Assembly (NCBI GenBank): GCA_013146195.2 | Contig: CM028378.1 | Coordinates: 12,004,828 to 12,068,827 of the forward strand | DNA: 64,000 nt | DNA from: Codonopsis lanceolata | Taxonomy: Eukaryota > Streptophyta > Magnoliopsida > Asterales > Campanulaceae | Direction of reading: 5' to 3' | In this document: positions 1 through 11,422 of the stretch, one piece after another | Position numbering within the stretch: the first letter of the stretch is position 1 | Layout of the letters: each line of letters opens with the position of its first letter | Notes under the pieces: generated by a model | Told to the model about the DNA's origin: nothing | The model's input: the letters and a program-made list of their open reading frames with translations, nothing else | Databases searched by the model: none | Position numbers and translations under genes: made by a program

Positions 1-44
1 AGCAAACAACTCCCTCTAAATCTGGCAATCAGATGAAAGTCTAT

Positions 45-775
45 AAACTAAATATGCAGTAAATTATCAACCAAGCAATATCCAGATTAATTTTACAAAA
101 ATCCACAAAGCAGATTATAAGGCAGATTATTACAAACCAAGAGTATCAAATACAAACATAAAATTCAGAGTGTGTTTGAGAGAGATATGAAAGTCAAGCG
201 CCAATTACAACCAAGAAACAGAAACACATCTTCAACTTTCAGGCTCATCTTCAGCAGTGGCAACAATCAGTGGAAACAGGAACAGTAGCAGCTTAAACTA
301 AATATGCAGTAAATTATCAACCAAGCAATATCCAGATTAATTTTGCAAAAATCCACAGAGCATATTATAGGGCAGATTATTACAAACCAAGAGTATCAAA
401 TGCAAACATCAAATTCAGAGTGTTTTTGAGAGAGATATGAAAGTCAAACACCAATTACAACCAAGAAACAGAAACACATCTTCAACTTTCAGGCTCATCT
501 TCAGCAGTGGCAGCTGCAGTGGAAACAGGAGCAGTAGCAACTTAAACTAAATATGCAGTAAATTATCAACCAAGCAATATCCAGATTAATTTTGCAAAAA
601 TCCAAAGAGCAGATTATTACAAACCAAGAGTATCAAATGCAAACATCAAATTCAGAGTGTTTTAAGAGAGATATGAAAGTCAAACACCAATTACAACCAA
701 GAAACAGAAACATATCTTCAACTTTCAGGCTCATCTTCGGTAATGGCAGCTACAGTGGAAACATGAGCAGTAGCA
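45..775 (-). repeat. Three tandem copies of a ~250-bp unit at the Sirevirus 3' end
   Basis: Copies start at 45, 295 and 544, giving periods of 250 and 249 bp, with only scattered substitutions and a few small indels. The third copy is shortest, lacking about 13 bases present in the others near 600. On the minus strand each unit begins with the last codons of the envelope-like frame (ending in EDEPES and a stop) and continues into 3' untranslated sequence. The triplication thus copies the gene end plus UTR. Bases 1-44 do not match the unit. Confidence 0.92.
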
Positions 776-2793
776 TCTCCTTCAGGAACAGCAGCTTCAG
801 CTTCTTCAGGAACAGCACCACCAACACTTGAATCACCTCCCCCCTATTTGGCCAGAATGCATGCACATCCAGGCAGAATATTGAGCTTCCAAATTCTGAA
901 GGATAGCAATTTGGGACCTGACGAGGACAAGCTGTGCCCGAATGAATGATAGAGATATATGAGCAGTTGGTCCAAGAGAAATAAGGGCAGATGCTGATGA
1001 GGGACCAGATGTAGCTGCATTGCCCAAAACTGGATCAGATTGAACAGCAGTAGACTGAGAGGCAGATGTAGAGGCAGCAGGTGTAGGCATGACTGATGAA
1101 GTGCCAGGAGCAGAGGGGTATGGATATACCAAGGGCAAATTTATCACCCTATCTCCCCTTAATAATTTGACTGAGATGTAAAGAGGGTCAAGGATAGGGG
1201 ATAATCTTTCACCTACAGTGGGAGCAAATCCTTGGGCAACCAAAACTTTTTAGATTAGGGAAGGAAAAATGAGAGCCCTTTTGTCCCCTTCAGACTCTGC
1301 TAGAGAGATAATTTTCCTAAAAGCAAAATCTCCAAAATCAAAAGGCAGGCCAAGACTAATCTGACATAAGGTCCTAGCATATTCTTCAGTAACAGCATTG
1401 GAATTTGAGGTTGGGGCCCAATTTGCACAACAAATTTTGTGCATGACAGCATACAAGGAGGAAAGCTTGAAAGTGCTAACATTGGCCCCTTTTCTTGGCC
1501 ATTTAGATACTAATCCTCCTGTTAGCTCCTTGACACAAAGATTTAAATCAGACATCAACCCTACAACCCCAACAATAGGAGACCTAAAAAGCCTATTGCT
1601 TATGGATGGAGAGAAGTCAAACCATTGGTTTCTAACAAACACTTTTTCAAATCTAGGATCACAAGCAGGAGAGATTCTTTTCTCAAGATTGGCATAGAAT
1701 TCAAAAATAATGTTCCTAAGATATGGAGAGGCAGAAGACAATGTGGTCAAGAGACCTCTATCATAAAAAAAATTAAACAAGATTTTGTGCAGGCAATTCT
1801 TCCTTGGGAATCAGTCTTTCATCAACAATTTTCTTAGAGGTGTTATACCTTAAAGAAGAAGCAGAGGAGATAAAAGTTTCAGAAAAAGAGGTACCTAAAC
1901 CAGCTTCAGTGGATGCAGGAGTGAATATAGCTTCCCCAGTTGCTACATTGGGGGCTACATTGGTCACAGTAGCTGCTTTTCTTCTGGTGAAACGAAGGGG
2001 GGCCTCTTCACTTTCTTCACTGTCTTCAGAAGAAGCATCTTTTGTTGCAAAGTCCTGGTCAGAACTGTCATCAAATTCTAAGGAGCTTGAAGATTGGACA
2101 GGACTAGGAGAATGAGGAGATGCATTCTTCAGATGAACTAAATAATCTGCAAGGGTTCTCTGTTCATCTGAATAACTTAGTTCTGAGGGGTCCACTTCAG
2201 GGACAACAGGGCAGCAGCAGAAGAGTCCTCATTATGAGTAGGAGATGCATGAGGGAATACCACTTTGGGAGAGGGTATAGGATAGTCTTCATCTGCAGTG
2301 TCCACTGGAGTGGGAATAGAAGAGCTTCTATCAAGGGTGTGAGCAGATAGACTAGGTTCAGCAACAGAGGCACCCTCAGCAACAGGACCAACAAAATCGC
2401 CATCATCGTTGTCACTGGCAAAAGGACAGCTTCTTCGAATTGGCTTGGAATGACCTTGAATTTCTTGGCATATTCAACCTCAACACCACTAGGATTATCA
2501 AAATTGCTTGGAATTCCCCTCAAGCGTTTGGATTTTCGGGTGCTAGGGTTTCCTATTTGGGGAAAACCAGACAGGTCGCCAGGATTCTCCACGTCAATAG
2601 CATTCCCCTTTTCCCCAGGTAGTATGACGGAGAGAGGTTCTGGAATGGGTTTAGCTAGCACAATGGCTGAACTTGGATTTGTTGGAGAGGAGATTGGGGG
2701 CAATGTAGCTTCGGGAGAAGTAGCACTGGAAGCTACATTGGCTGAGGGACTCTGCTTCAGGGAATCTGAAGGGCTTAAATGAGTAGACACCAT
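718..2793 (-). pseudogene. Sirevirus envelope-like gene, multiply broken
   Basis: This extra gene lies downstream of pol in the position of the Sirevirus env-like gene. Its middle part (minus 1780-1250) matches the plant 'putative plant transposon protein' type domain I know from such genes: a run like FEFYANLEKR, then KVFVRNQWFDFSPS, then LHKI/ANWAPTS-type and FPSLI motifs. The N-terminal third is Ser/Pro/Ala rich with an RKSKRLRG basic patch. The C-terminal third is Ala/Ser rich. Breaks: a frameshift near 2425, another near 2205, another near 1785, an in-frame TAA near 1247, and a frameshift in a C-run near 840. The last frame ends at 718. No clear transmembrane segments remain. The function of these proteins is not established; 'envelope-like' is a positional label. 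Confidence 0.8.
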
Positions 2794-2900
2794 TGAGGAT
2801 TTAGGGTTTCAAGAGAGGAGATAAAGAGAAAGAGAGATGGCGGCAGAGATGCAAATTGAGAATGAGGTTGTGCAGGAGAGTGAAATGGGGATGAACTGAA
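2794..2900 (-). promoter_or_regulatory. Leader of env-like gene with candidate 3' splice site
   Basis: The ~100 bases before the env-like ATG (minus strand) are CT-rich, contain the telo-box-like AAACCCTAA near the ATG, and are preceded by a pyrimidine/AG acceptor-like TTTCAG at 2896-2901. This resembles a plant 5' UTR behind a splice acceptor. That would fit a spliced sub-genomic env mRNA, which is an inference. Confidence 0.4.
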
Positions 2901-4100
2901 ACCTGCATAAACCACTTAAACACCAAGCACTAAATGAATTAGTCGTTAGTGACTAAAAACAAGATATATGAGAGGGCAGTTTTGTGATAAATCCCAAACC
3001 CATTTTAAATTTTGAATTAAAACAAGGTTGACTAAGACTTCCCTAAAAAATTGCAAGAAATCTGATTTTTGACATGCAATAATAGAGAGATAACCATGAA
3101 AGTACTGGATATGGATAACAATTATTATTTCAAACACTTGAATTTTAAATCACAATGGCAAGGATACATAACAAACACAATATAGTGTATCCCAATATTG
3201 CACAACCCCAAGCATTCAATAATAGCCATATCCATTATCCAAAAACTCTTAAAGCTACACACATATTAGACTCCCACATAAAATTTTTCAACATGGAATA
3301 CCTTGGTAATTATTTTGCAAATTTTGAGATAAGGACAACATTTCAATAGGCTGAAATGATCAAAACATATAATGTCCGCTTATCATATGACAAGAGCAGA
3401 TCAGACAGAATCTAGCAAATGCAGCCACACACATGTGAAAAATGTCTAGATAATCTGAATGTAGTTTCCAATGTAGCTGCATTGGAAGATGCATTTGCCA
3501 AAATTGTGATTTTATGTACAATTTCTCAATTTTTGTCTATTCTAACCATACTCATCTCCAACAAATTCCATAGGTACTTTATTTCCCTAGGAGAATAGCT
3601 CTACTTTATTTCAAGCATATTTACAACATGCCACTTGGAACCTTTCACACTATTTACCAATGGAAGCCACTTAGCTTTTGATTAACCCATGAAATCCAAG
3701 GATTCACAGTCCCAAAAGAAAGTTGACATAGACCTTGTTCATAGGTAGTTCTTTTCCGTTAGGTAACTTTCACACTTTATCTTTCAAGGGTATTCAATTT
3801 TCTCAAGATCAACCTATGAGAACCTAAGTTCCATAGTACCAAAATAAATTGCTACAACCCTTGATTTTAAAGGTAGCTATTTCCTTTGTGGACTTTAAAC
3901 TTTCATAAAACTAACAATTTTGGGAGAGAGAGAGAGAGAGAGAGCAGAGAATCAGTACAAGGAAATCACAACAAATTTTGAATGCAAATCCCAGGCAACA
4001 AAAGGCACAAAACATGAGAGATGAAACTAGTGTGCCCTCCTATATACTCAATGCAGGATGCCTATTTTTATTTTTATTTTTTTAAATAGTGAGTGAAGGG
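2901..4100 (-). other. Non-coding Sirevirus spacer between pol and env-like gene
   Basis: No credible gene is visible. It contains a (GA)n run at 3924-3945 and one copy of the CAATGTAGC/GCATTGG motif at 3457-3498. Sireviruses commonly have a spacer here. Confidence 0.6.
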
Positions 4101-7100
4101 TCACATGACACACATACCAAGAGATTTTCTAAGATTGATAAATCTCTCAAAGTCTAGACTCTTAGTGAAAATATCAGCCAGTTGATTTCCAGTCCCTACA
4201 TGTTCAATGCAAATAATACATTGTTTAACCAAGTCTCTAATAAAATGTTGTCTTATATCAATGTGCTTAGTTCTAGAGTGTTGAACATGATTTTTTGCTA
4301 TGCTTATAGCACTGGTGTTGTCACAATATATGGTTAACACATTACTGTGTAGGCTATAATCCTTGATCATTTGGTTCATCCATAAAAGTTGTGTACACCC
4401 ATTACCGGCAGCAATGTATTCAGATTCAACTGTGGAGAAGGCAACACAATTTTGTTTTTTACTAAACCAAGAGATCAAGTTGTTACCCAAATAAAAGCAT
4501 CCACCAGATGCACTTCTCATGTCATCAACACTACCTGCCCAGTTAGCATCGCTAAAACCAATAAGGTTGGTATTAGTGTGTTTTGTGTACCACAAACTCA
4601 TACACAAGTCTCACCAACATACCTAATTATTCTTTTTACAACTTTCAAATGAGAGACTTTAGGGTTTGCTTGGTATGTAGCACACAAACACACACTATAC
4701 ATGATGTCTGGGTGGGTGGCAGTCAAATATAGCAGACTTCCTATCATGCTTCTATACAAAGTATGGTCAACACTTCAGATTTCTCATCCTTGCAAAGTTT
4801 ATTGGATGTACCCATAGGGGTTTTCTTTTTCTTACCATCCTCAAGACTGAATTTCTTCACCAAGTTAAGTGCATACTTGGCTTGAGAGATGAATATCCCT
4901 TCATGCAATTGCTTTATTTGAATCCCTAGGAAAAATGTTAATTCTCCTACCATGCTCATCTCAAAGGTAGATGTCATGCAATGCACAAATTCTTTTTCCA
5001 AGGACTTAGAAGTGGACCCAAACACAATGTCATCAACATAAATTTGTGCAATCAAAATGTGTTTGTCTTTTCTTTGAATAAATAGTGTTTTGTCAACTTC
5101 TCCCCTTTTAAAACCACTTTTCAAAAGATGGTCTGTAAGTCTCCCATACCAAGCTCTAGGAGCTTGCTTGAGACCATACAAATCCTTTTTCAATTAAAAA
5201 ACATGGTTGGGTTTATGGGGGTCCTCAAATCCCTTTGGTTGTTCTACAAAAACTTCTTCTTCAAGAATACCATTTAAGAAAGCACTCTTCACATCCATTT
5301 GTTGAAGAGTAATGTCAAGAAAGCATGCAATGGCAAGAAGAAGACGTATGGACTCAATACGGGCAACATGAGCAAAGGTTTCATCAAAATCCACCCCCTC
5401 AACCTGTGTGTACCCTTGAGCCACAAGTCTTGCTTTATTTCTCAATATCTCTCCCACTTCATTTGATTTGTTTTTGAAAATCCACTTAGTTCCAATAACA
5501 TTTACAGAAGTGGGTCTAGGTACAAGGAACCAAACATCATTTTTAGCAAATTGATCAAGCTCATCTTGCATGGCATTGATCCAACACTCATATTTTAGGG
5601 CTTTATGCACATTCTTAGGTTCAATGGTAGACACAAAGCATGAAGTATGAATCTCTTCACACTCAAGAGAAGACAGACAAGCCAATTTTCTATAGTCTAC
5701 CTTACCTTTCCTCCTTGTTGACATTCCATCATGTACATTACCTATGACTTGTGAAGTGGGATGCACTTTCCGAATTCGGCTGGGAATGTCATGGTTGCGA
5801 TCAGTCAAACTAGATTGAGTTTCTGGCTGTTCAAGATTTGTTTCTGTATTTGGCAGGTTTCTGACCAATGTAGCTTCTGATGAAGCTGCATGCTAAACTA
5901 CATTCGGAGCTACATCCTGAGTCTCATTCACTGAATTTCCAGAACTTGCAGATTATGTATCTTCTGGGGCAGGTGCACTGTTTGCAGGTGCAGGTTCTGA
6001 AGATTGTGCAGGTGATTCATGATCTCCAAAGTCAAACAAACCTGAAACATCATCCTCAATGGTTTTGTGGCCAAGATCTGTTAGATCATCAAACACAATA
6101 TTCATAGACTCCATAATAGTTTTTGTCCTAAGATTAAAGACTATAAGCACGACTATTGGTGGAGTAACCCATGAAAACACACTTGTCACTTGTTGAGTCA
6201 AATTTTGAAAGATGATCTCTATCATTGAGCAGATAACACACACACCCAAAAACATGAAAATATTTCAATGTAGGCTTTTTCCCTAATAAAATTTCATAGG
6301 GTGTCATGGTGCTACCTGGTCTCAAGAAGACCATATTTCCTATATGACAAGCTGTGTTTAAAGCTTCTGCCCAAAATCGTTTTGACAAGTTCTTGGAGCT
6401 CAACATAACCCTAGCCATTTCTTGAAGTGTCCCATCCTTTCTTTCTGCCACTCCATTTTGTTGTGGAGTTTTAGGAGCTGAGAATTCATGGGTTATGCCA
6501 TTAGAGGCACAATAGCTAGAAAATGAGGAATTTTCATATTCTGTGCCATGATCTGATCTAATTCTAGTAAGCTTTAGATCATATAAGTTCATAACACGTG
6601 TGTACCATATTTTAAACGCCTCAAAAGTTTTAGATTTTTCTTTCAAGAAAACGACCCAAATAGACCTAGAGAAATCATCAACACAAACAAAGGTATACTT
6701 TTTCTTCCCTAGACTCTCTACTTCAATAGGACCCATGAGATCCGTGTGGATCATTTCAAGACATCTAGATGAGGAACACTGAGATGTGGGAGGATGAGAG
6801 ACCTTGGTTTGCTTACCTTTTTGACACGGACCACATACCTTTGTGAAGTTCTTATCCAGACTAGGCAATCCTTTCACAGCATCATGCTTCACAAGTTCAT
6901 GAAGTTTACGAAAACTCATGTGCCCTAGTTTTTTATGCCATAGATCAGTGATATCAATACTTACACTGTGACAGGCTTGTGCATTGTTGAACATATAACA
7001 ATTGTCAGTAGATCTAGTACCTGTCAAAAGACACTTGTTAGATTGATCAAAAACTTCACAAGAATTCTTATCAAACCTCACATGTAGGTCATCATCACAC

Positions 7101-7987
7101 AGCTGGCCGATGCTAATGAGGTTGGTCTTAAGTCCTTCAATATGGTAGACATTTGAAAGCTTAGGAAGTTCATCTACATTCAAAGTTCCTTTGCCAATTA
7201 TCTTACCTTTGGCTCCTCCTCCATAAGTCACAGACCCACTATTGATACTCACATAGTCCTTCAGGTTCTCAATAGAACCTGTCATGTGCCTAGAACACCC
7301 ACTATCAAAGCACCACGAACCAGCTATGTGTGACTTTAAAGATGTGAAGGTTACATTACATTGTTCATCATCAGACCACTTTGCACCGGGACATATATCA
7401 AAAGGCTCACAGTATTTGGCTTTATCATTCCTGTAATTGCCATTAGGAACCCACATCTTTTTAAAGGTTTTTGGCTGATGTTTCTTAGGATGTACCTTTT
7501 GATGCAGCTTCGGAAGTAGCTTCTGATGTTGCTCCATTGGATGTTGCATTGGATGTTGCATCTGATGCTGCATCTGATTATGAACCAAGTAAGCTTGCCT
7601 AACCTCTTCCTCATAGACAACCTTTTTAAGAAAACAAAATGGTTGAATATGACCAAGCTTGTGACAATAGTGACACACAAAAATTTTCTTTCTTGTTTTG
7701 GGTTTTTCAAAGAAGTTTGGATTTTGAAAATTTTGTGTGGGCTGTTTTGGTTCAGAAGAAGTACCTTCACCTTCTTTAACAAACGTCTTTGGCCTGAATC
7801 CAATTCCGGACTTACCAGAATTCCCAGATTTCAACATATCATCTATTTTTTGTTGGCTTGAGTTCCATTTAGCCATGGTCTCATTGGCTTGGATGAGTTC
7901 TTCTTTCAGTTCTTCAATCTCCACATCTTTCTTACTCAACAAACATTCCAGCCTTGTGATACATTCCTTCTGATCTTCATTTACCTT
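4101..7987 (-). pseudogene. pol: Sirevirus pol (protease-integrase-RT-RNase H), broken
   Basis: In order (minus strand): a coiled-coil-like Glu/Lys stretch; a CCHC finger (CHYCHKLGHIQPFC, ~7680); protease with DSGCSRHMTG (~7290); the pre-integrase HxxxH/CxxC region; an integrase core with all three acidic residues visible (HTDLMGP, RSDHGTEYE, NGVAERK); RT with the intact YVDDI box (~5030); RNase H with SDANWAG, STVESEY and YCDNTSA, ending at 4101. Breaks: frameshift near 6140 just after the integrase; in-frame TAA ~5950 and TAG ~5907 in the linker; in-frame TAA at ~5191 where the family has KLKKxLYGLKQ; frameshifts near 4770 and 4612. The continuing frames keep domain similarity throughout, so the breaks are recent relative to divergence from the family. 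Confidence 0.92.
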
Positions 7988-9360
7988 TTATAGAATATCA
8001 TTTGTCTTTGCAAGCAATGTAACTTGATGAGCCCTTTTCTTCCAGTCCTTGTACAACTCTTTGTAAGCTTCCAGTAGGTCTGATTCTGATTCACCACCAT
8101 CTTCTGTGACAGAGGAGTTAAAGCAGCAAAAATCATCCCAGCTTCTGTTCAATGTAGCTTCTGATGTAGTTTCTGAAGAAGCTACATTCTGAGGTACATT
8201 GGCCGAAGGACCTGCACAATCAGATTCAGAGTTGTATATAGCAGTGAGAGTGATGAGATCTCCTGGATCTTCATCATCACTATCACTCAACGTTGCAGAA
8301 AAATTTAAACCTTTCTTTCTCAAGGTATTTGCACATTGATTTGCATAGTGACAAAATCCTTGACACTCCCTACACTGAATAGAATCAATATTCTTTCCAC
8401 TGTAAGAAGATTTTGAAGCAAAAGGATTTGTAAAAGGTTTTTCTGGTGTTGGAAAAGAATTTTCCTTAGGAGCAAATTTACCAGAATCAGACTTAAAAAA
8501 GGTTTTGGAGCTTGATGATGAAGTTCTGTTTTGACTCTTGGCTTTCAAAATGTTTTTAAACTTTGTGGTCAAAAGAGCCATGGAATTATCTCCAAAATCA
8601 GACTCATCAATTTCTTTTTGTAAAGCAAGCAAATCTGAAGAGACATCAACAACAGTAGGCAAAGCAATGTTTTTCACAAGAGGAGTAGAAGATGATGCAC
8701 CTTTGCCTTTTTGCTTGATTTGATCATTTAGGTTTAGTTCAAAATTTTGAAGGATACCATCCAATCTATCAAAACTCATTTTATCAATATCATGGCTTCC
8801 TCAATAGCACAAATTTTTGAATTAAATCTTTTAGGCAAAGTTCGCATCATCTTGCTAACAAGACAATCATTGGTGATAGGATCACCCAAAGCAAAAGCAA
8901 AGTTAGACATATCAAGAAGCCTACCATAATAAGACATGATATCCTCAGATTCATTAATTCTTGTGTTTTCAAACTGTGTGGTAAGCAATCTTAATTTAGA
9001 AGCACAAACGCTGGCAGGTCCTTCACACAAGGTTTGAAGGGCCTCCCATACATCTTTAGGATACTCATAATTAGCTATTACCCTAAAGGTGTTGGCATCT
9101 AAGGCTTTGTATATGGCAAACAAAGCCTTTGAATTGAAAGAGGCAGTGTTTCTATCATCATTAGACCAATCTGCTTCTTTGATGATCTTAACATCACCAT
9201 AATTATCAGTCGCTTTTGGAGGAGTCCAACCATTTAAAACAGCAAGCCACGCTCTTTCATCAATTGATTTGATGAAGATACGCATCTTCACTTTCCAAAT
9301 AGAATAATTTGCATTAGTCAAAGTTGGAGGACGAACAACATTCTCATATTGAGAATCCAT
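7988..9360 (-). pseudogene. gag: Sirevirus gag, frameshifted, with in-frame stop before pol
   Basis: The start is taken at the ATG of MDSQYENVV (9360), because this opens the UBN2/Retrotran_gag_2-type domain (ANYSIWKVKM ... ALFAIYKAL ... DVWEALQ ... LLTTQFE). A one-base frameshift near 8785 moves the reading from the first to the second half. The second half carries the Sirevirus-type finger CRECQGFCHYANQC (~8365), with Phe where the family usually has Gly-x-Gly, and an acidic C-terminus. A TAA at 7988-7990 is in the same frame as the following pol, so gag and pol were one reading frame interrupted by this stop. Natural readthrough is possible, but a mutation is more likely since other stops are present. 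Confidence 0.88.
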
Positions 9361-9401
9361 CACGGCTACAACCAGAATCAACTCTTAGTGGCGTCAAGAG
9401 A

Positions 9402-9417
9402 AGGCTCTGACACAAAT
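9402..9417 (-). promoter_or_regulatory. Degenerate tRNA-Met primer-binding site of the Sirevirus
   Basis: The minus strand reads AATTTGTGTCAGAGCC next to the LTR. The usual initiator tRNA-Met site is TGGTATCAGAGC, so the TCAGAGCC part is intact and the first bases have changed. Confidence 0.7.
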
Positions 9418-10231
9418 TGTAAGAACAATAGTAGCTAGGATTCACCAAACTACTAATGCAGTTCCCAATGTAGTTTGTGTAGAAGCTACAATGGAAGGTG
9501 CATTGGTCAGAAAAATTAAAACAACTGAAGACTTTAATACTAAAGCAAGAATTTAAGCACAAAGGTTTACCAAACAATCTACAAGCCTATACTTGTAGAT
9601 CTAGCCTCATTGCCAAAAAATTTCACTAAAAAGATGAATTGTTTTACAAAAATAATGTAAAATCACCAAACCAAACACTCTCACAAGACAACAAGTCTTG
9701 AGAGCAAAAACCCACATAAAAACAGGTAAAGAAAATGTGGGAAGAAACAAACAGCTTCCTCAAACAGCTAGGAAGACAAACAGCTCCAGCACTCCAATGT
9801 AGTTCCTAATGTTATAACATTCGAAGCTACATCCAAATTCTGCAATAAGCTGGAACTGTGAACAACTTCTTAATCTCTGAATTTTCTGCTCTCTGCTATG
9901 CTCTTCTGTTCTCTCTATATGCGTGTATCTTCAGTCGCTGCCCAAGACCCATATTTATACCACAAAGAGACCTAAACATCAAAAAGGAAACAAACTCCAC
10001 TATGGAAAAGGATTAGAATTAGTAATTAAATAAACTACCATAATTACTATATTATATTACCATCTGCACAAGGATTTTTGCACAGATTTTGTTTCCAAAA
10101 TAACTCCTAAGATTTAGGACCAAGGAACCCCAAAATATAATGAGATATTTTGTTTCCTAAAATGTCTAAACTTAGAGGCCAAGAAAAGAGAAACAAAAAC
10201 CAAAATAAGCCACGCCTATTTTACCCTTACA
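9418..10231 (-). repeat. 5' LTR of the Sirevirus (814 bp)
   Basis: The ends were set by the primer-binding site on one side and the abrupt return of LINE coding sequence at 10232 on the other. They form a 6-bp terminal inverted repeat, TGTAAG ... CTTACA, as expected for an LTR. The LTR contains two copies of the recurrent CAATGTAG motif (9456-9507 and 9793-9835). The partner LTR is outside the window, so LTR divergence cannot be judged. Confidence 0.8.
9952..9959 (-). promoter_or_regulatory. TATA box in the Sirevirus LTR
   Basis: The minus strand reads TATAAATA within GTGGTATAAATATGGG, about 590 bases upstream of the gag ATG and inside the LTR. This is the expected place for the element's own promoter. 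Confidence 0.6.
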
Positions 10232-11422
10232 TGCTCGGGCCAACTTATCAATCCGGGTAAAAGCTGTTTTTTGGTCTCTTCCAGCACGTCGTCGGCTCGT
10301 ATCTCTTCGATTCATCGGTCGTTGGGGTTTGCCTTTAAAGTTCTTCCTACCACTTATCTCGGATGCCCTCTGTTTGAAGCCAGAAAAAAATAAAAACTTG
10401 TTTGATTCGCTCATCTTGAAGCTTCAGGCAAAAAATAGTTCTTGGGTTGGCTCGCTTCTGAATCAAACGGGTAAGATTACTCTGATCAATTCGGTCTTTC
10501 ATTCAATTACGATGTATCAGATTGCTATCTTGGATCCTCCTGTTGCAGTGATTACCCTTATTAATAGAATGTTGGCCAATTTCTTTTGGGGTTCGATTGA
10601 AGGAAAGAAAAATTCTCATTGGATTGCCTGGGACATTAGTTGTCGTCAACTGGTGGTGCTTGAAGGTGGTCTTGGCACCAGATCTCTTCGTGATATTGTC
10701 AGTGCCTTTTCAATGCAGAGCTCTGGTGACATTTCTGTTCTTCGAAAAATCTTTGGGCTCGTTTTATGATGGCTAATTATAGTGCTCGATCTCACCCTAC
10801 TTTTTCTTCCAACACTGGGTCTCACACCTGGCGTCTTATGTGCTCAATTCGTGTGGAAGCCGAAGGTCATATTCAGTGGTTAATTGGAAGTGGTCAGTGC
10901 TCCATTTGGTATGATAATTGGCTGCCTTCTCTTCGTCTGCTCCAGCCGGAAATTTGCTCATTCTTCTGTGTTAAGGATCTTTTTAATTCTTCTACTGAGG
11001 TTACCAACGCGGCTAAAATTGCTTTGGGGCATTCAACAATGAATATTATTTCTAAGCTCAACATAGCTCTCTTGGATTTCCCTGACCTGGCTTGCTGGAG
11101 TAGTACTTCCAGTGGTAAGTTTTCCTTATCGACTGCTTGGCAATCAGTTCATATGCCTCTCCCTTCTCCCACGTCTGCAAAATACATTTGGTTTAAGCAT
11201 CTCCCTCGGCAGATTAGTGTGTTTATGTGGCTTCTGTTGTGTTACAAACTTCTTATTGATGAAAGTCTTGTTCAATAAAGGCTACTCGTTAGCATCTCGA
11301 TGTTCCTGTTGTGTGTTGGGTCATCAAGAAACATATGATCATATTTTTCTCCACAGTTTGATTGCCTAAGAAGTCTGGAGCGAGTTTTAGAGGCTTTGTG
11401 ATATCACTCTTGCTATGAACTC
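10232..11422 (+). pseudogene. L1-type LINE ORF2, RT C-terminal part (first fragment)
   Basis: Coding similarity starts exactly at the Sirevirus border with CSGQLINPGKS, then LGFAFKVLPTTYLGCPLF, the classic end of a plant L1 reverse transcriptase. It continues through QTGKITLINSVFHS, NFFWGS and the zf-RVT-like region (GQCSIWYDNWLP ... KYIWFKHLPRQISVFMW). Frameshifts occur in an A-run near 10390, near 10765 and near 11270. The 5' part of the LINE would lie left of the Sirevirus, outside the window. At 11422 the sequence is cut by the copia LTR; the rest resumes near 17389. Confidence 0.88.

Larger units (their letters stand above)
1..10231 (-). mobile_element. Sirevirus-type Ty1/copia retrotransposon, 3' end outside window
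   Basis: Reading right to left the order is 5' LTR, primer-binding site, gag, pol (protease, integrase, reverse transcriptase, RNase H), spacer, envelope-like gene and repeated 3' region. Sirevirus assignment rests on two CCHC fingers (one in gag, one before the protease), an integrase with the SAPKTPQQNG motif, and an extra gene after pol carrying the plant 'putative transposon protein' type domain. The 3' LTR is not present, so the element runs off the left edge. Every coding region carries stops or frameshifts, so this copy cannot make its own proteins. It lies inside an L1 LINE, whose sequence resumes at once at 10232. Confidence 0.9.
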
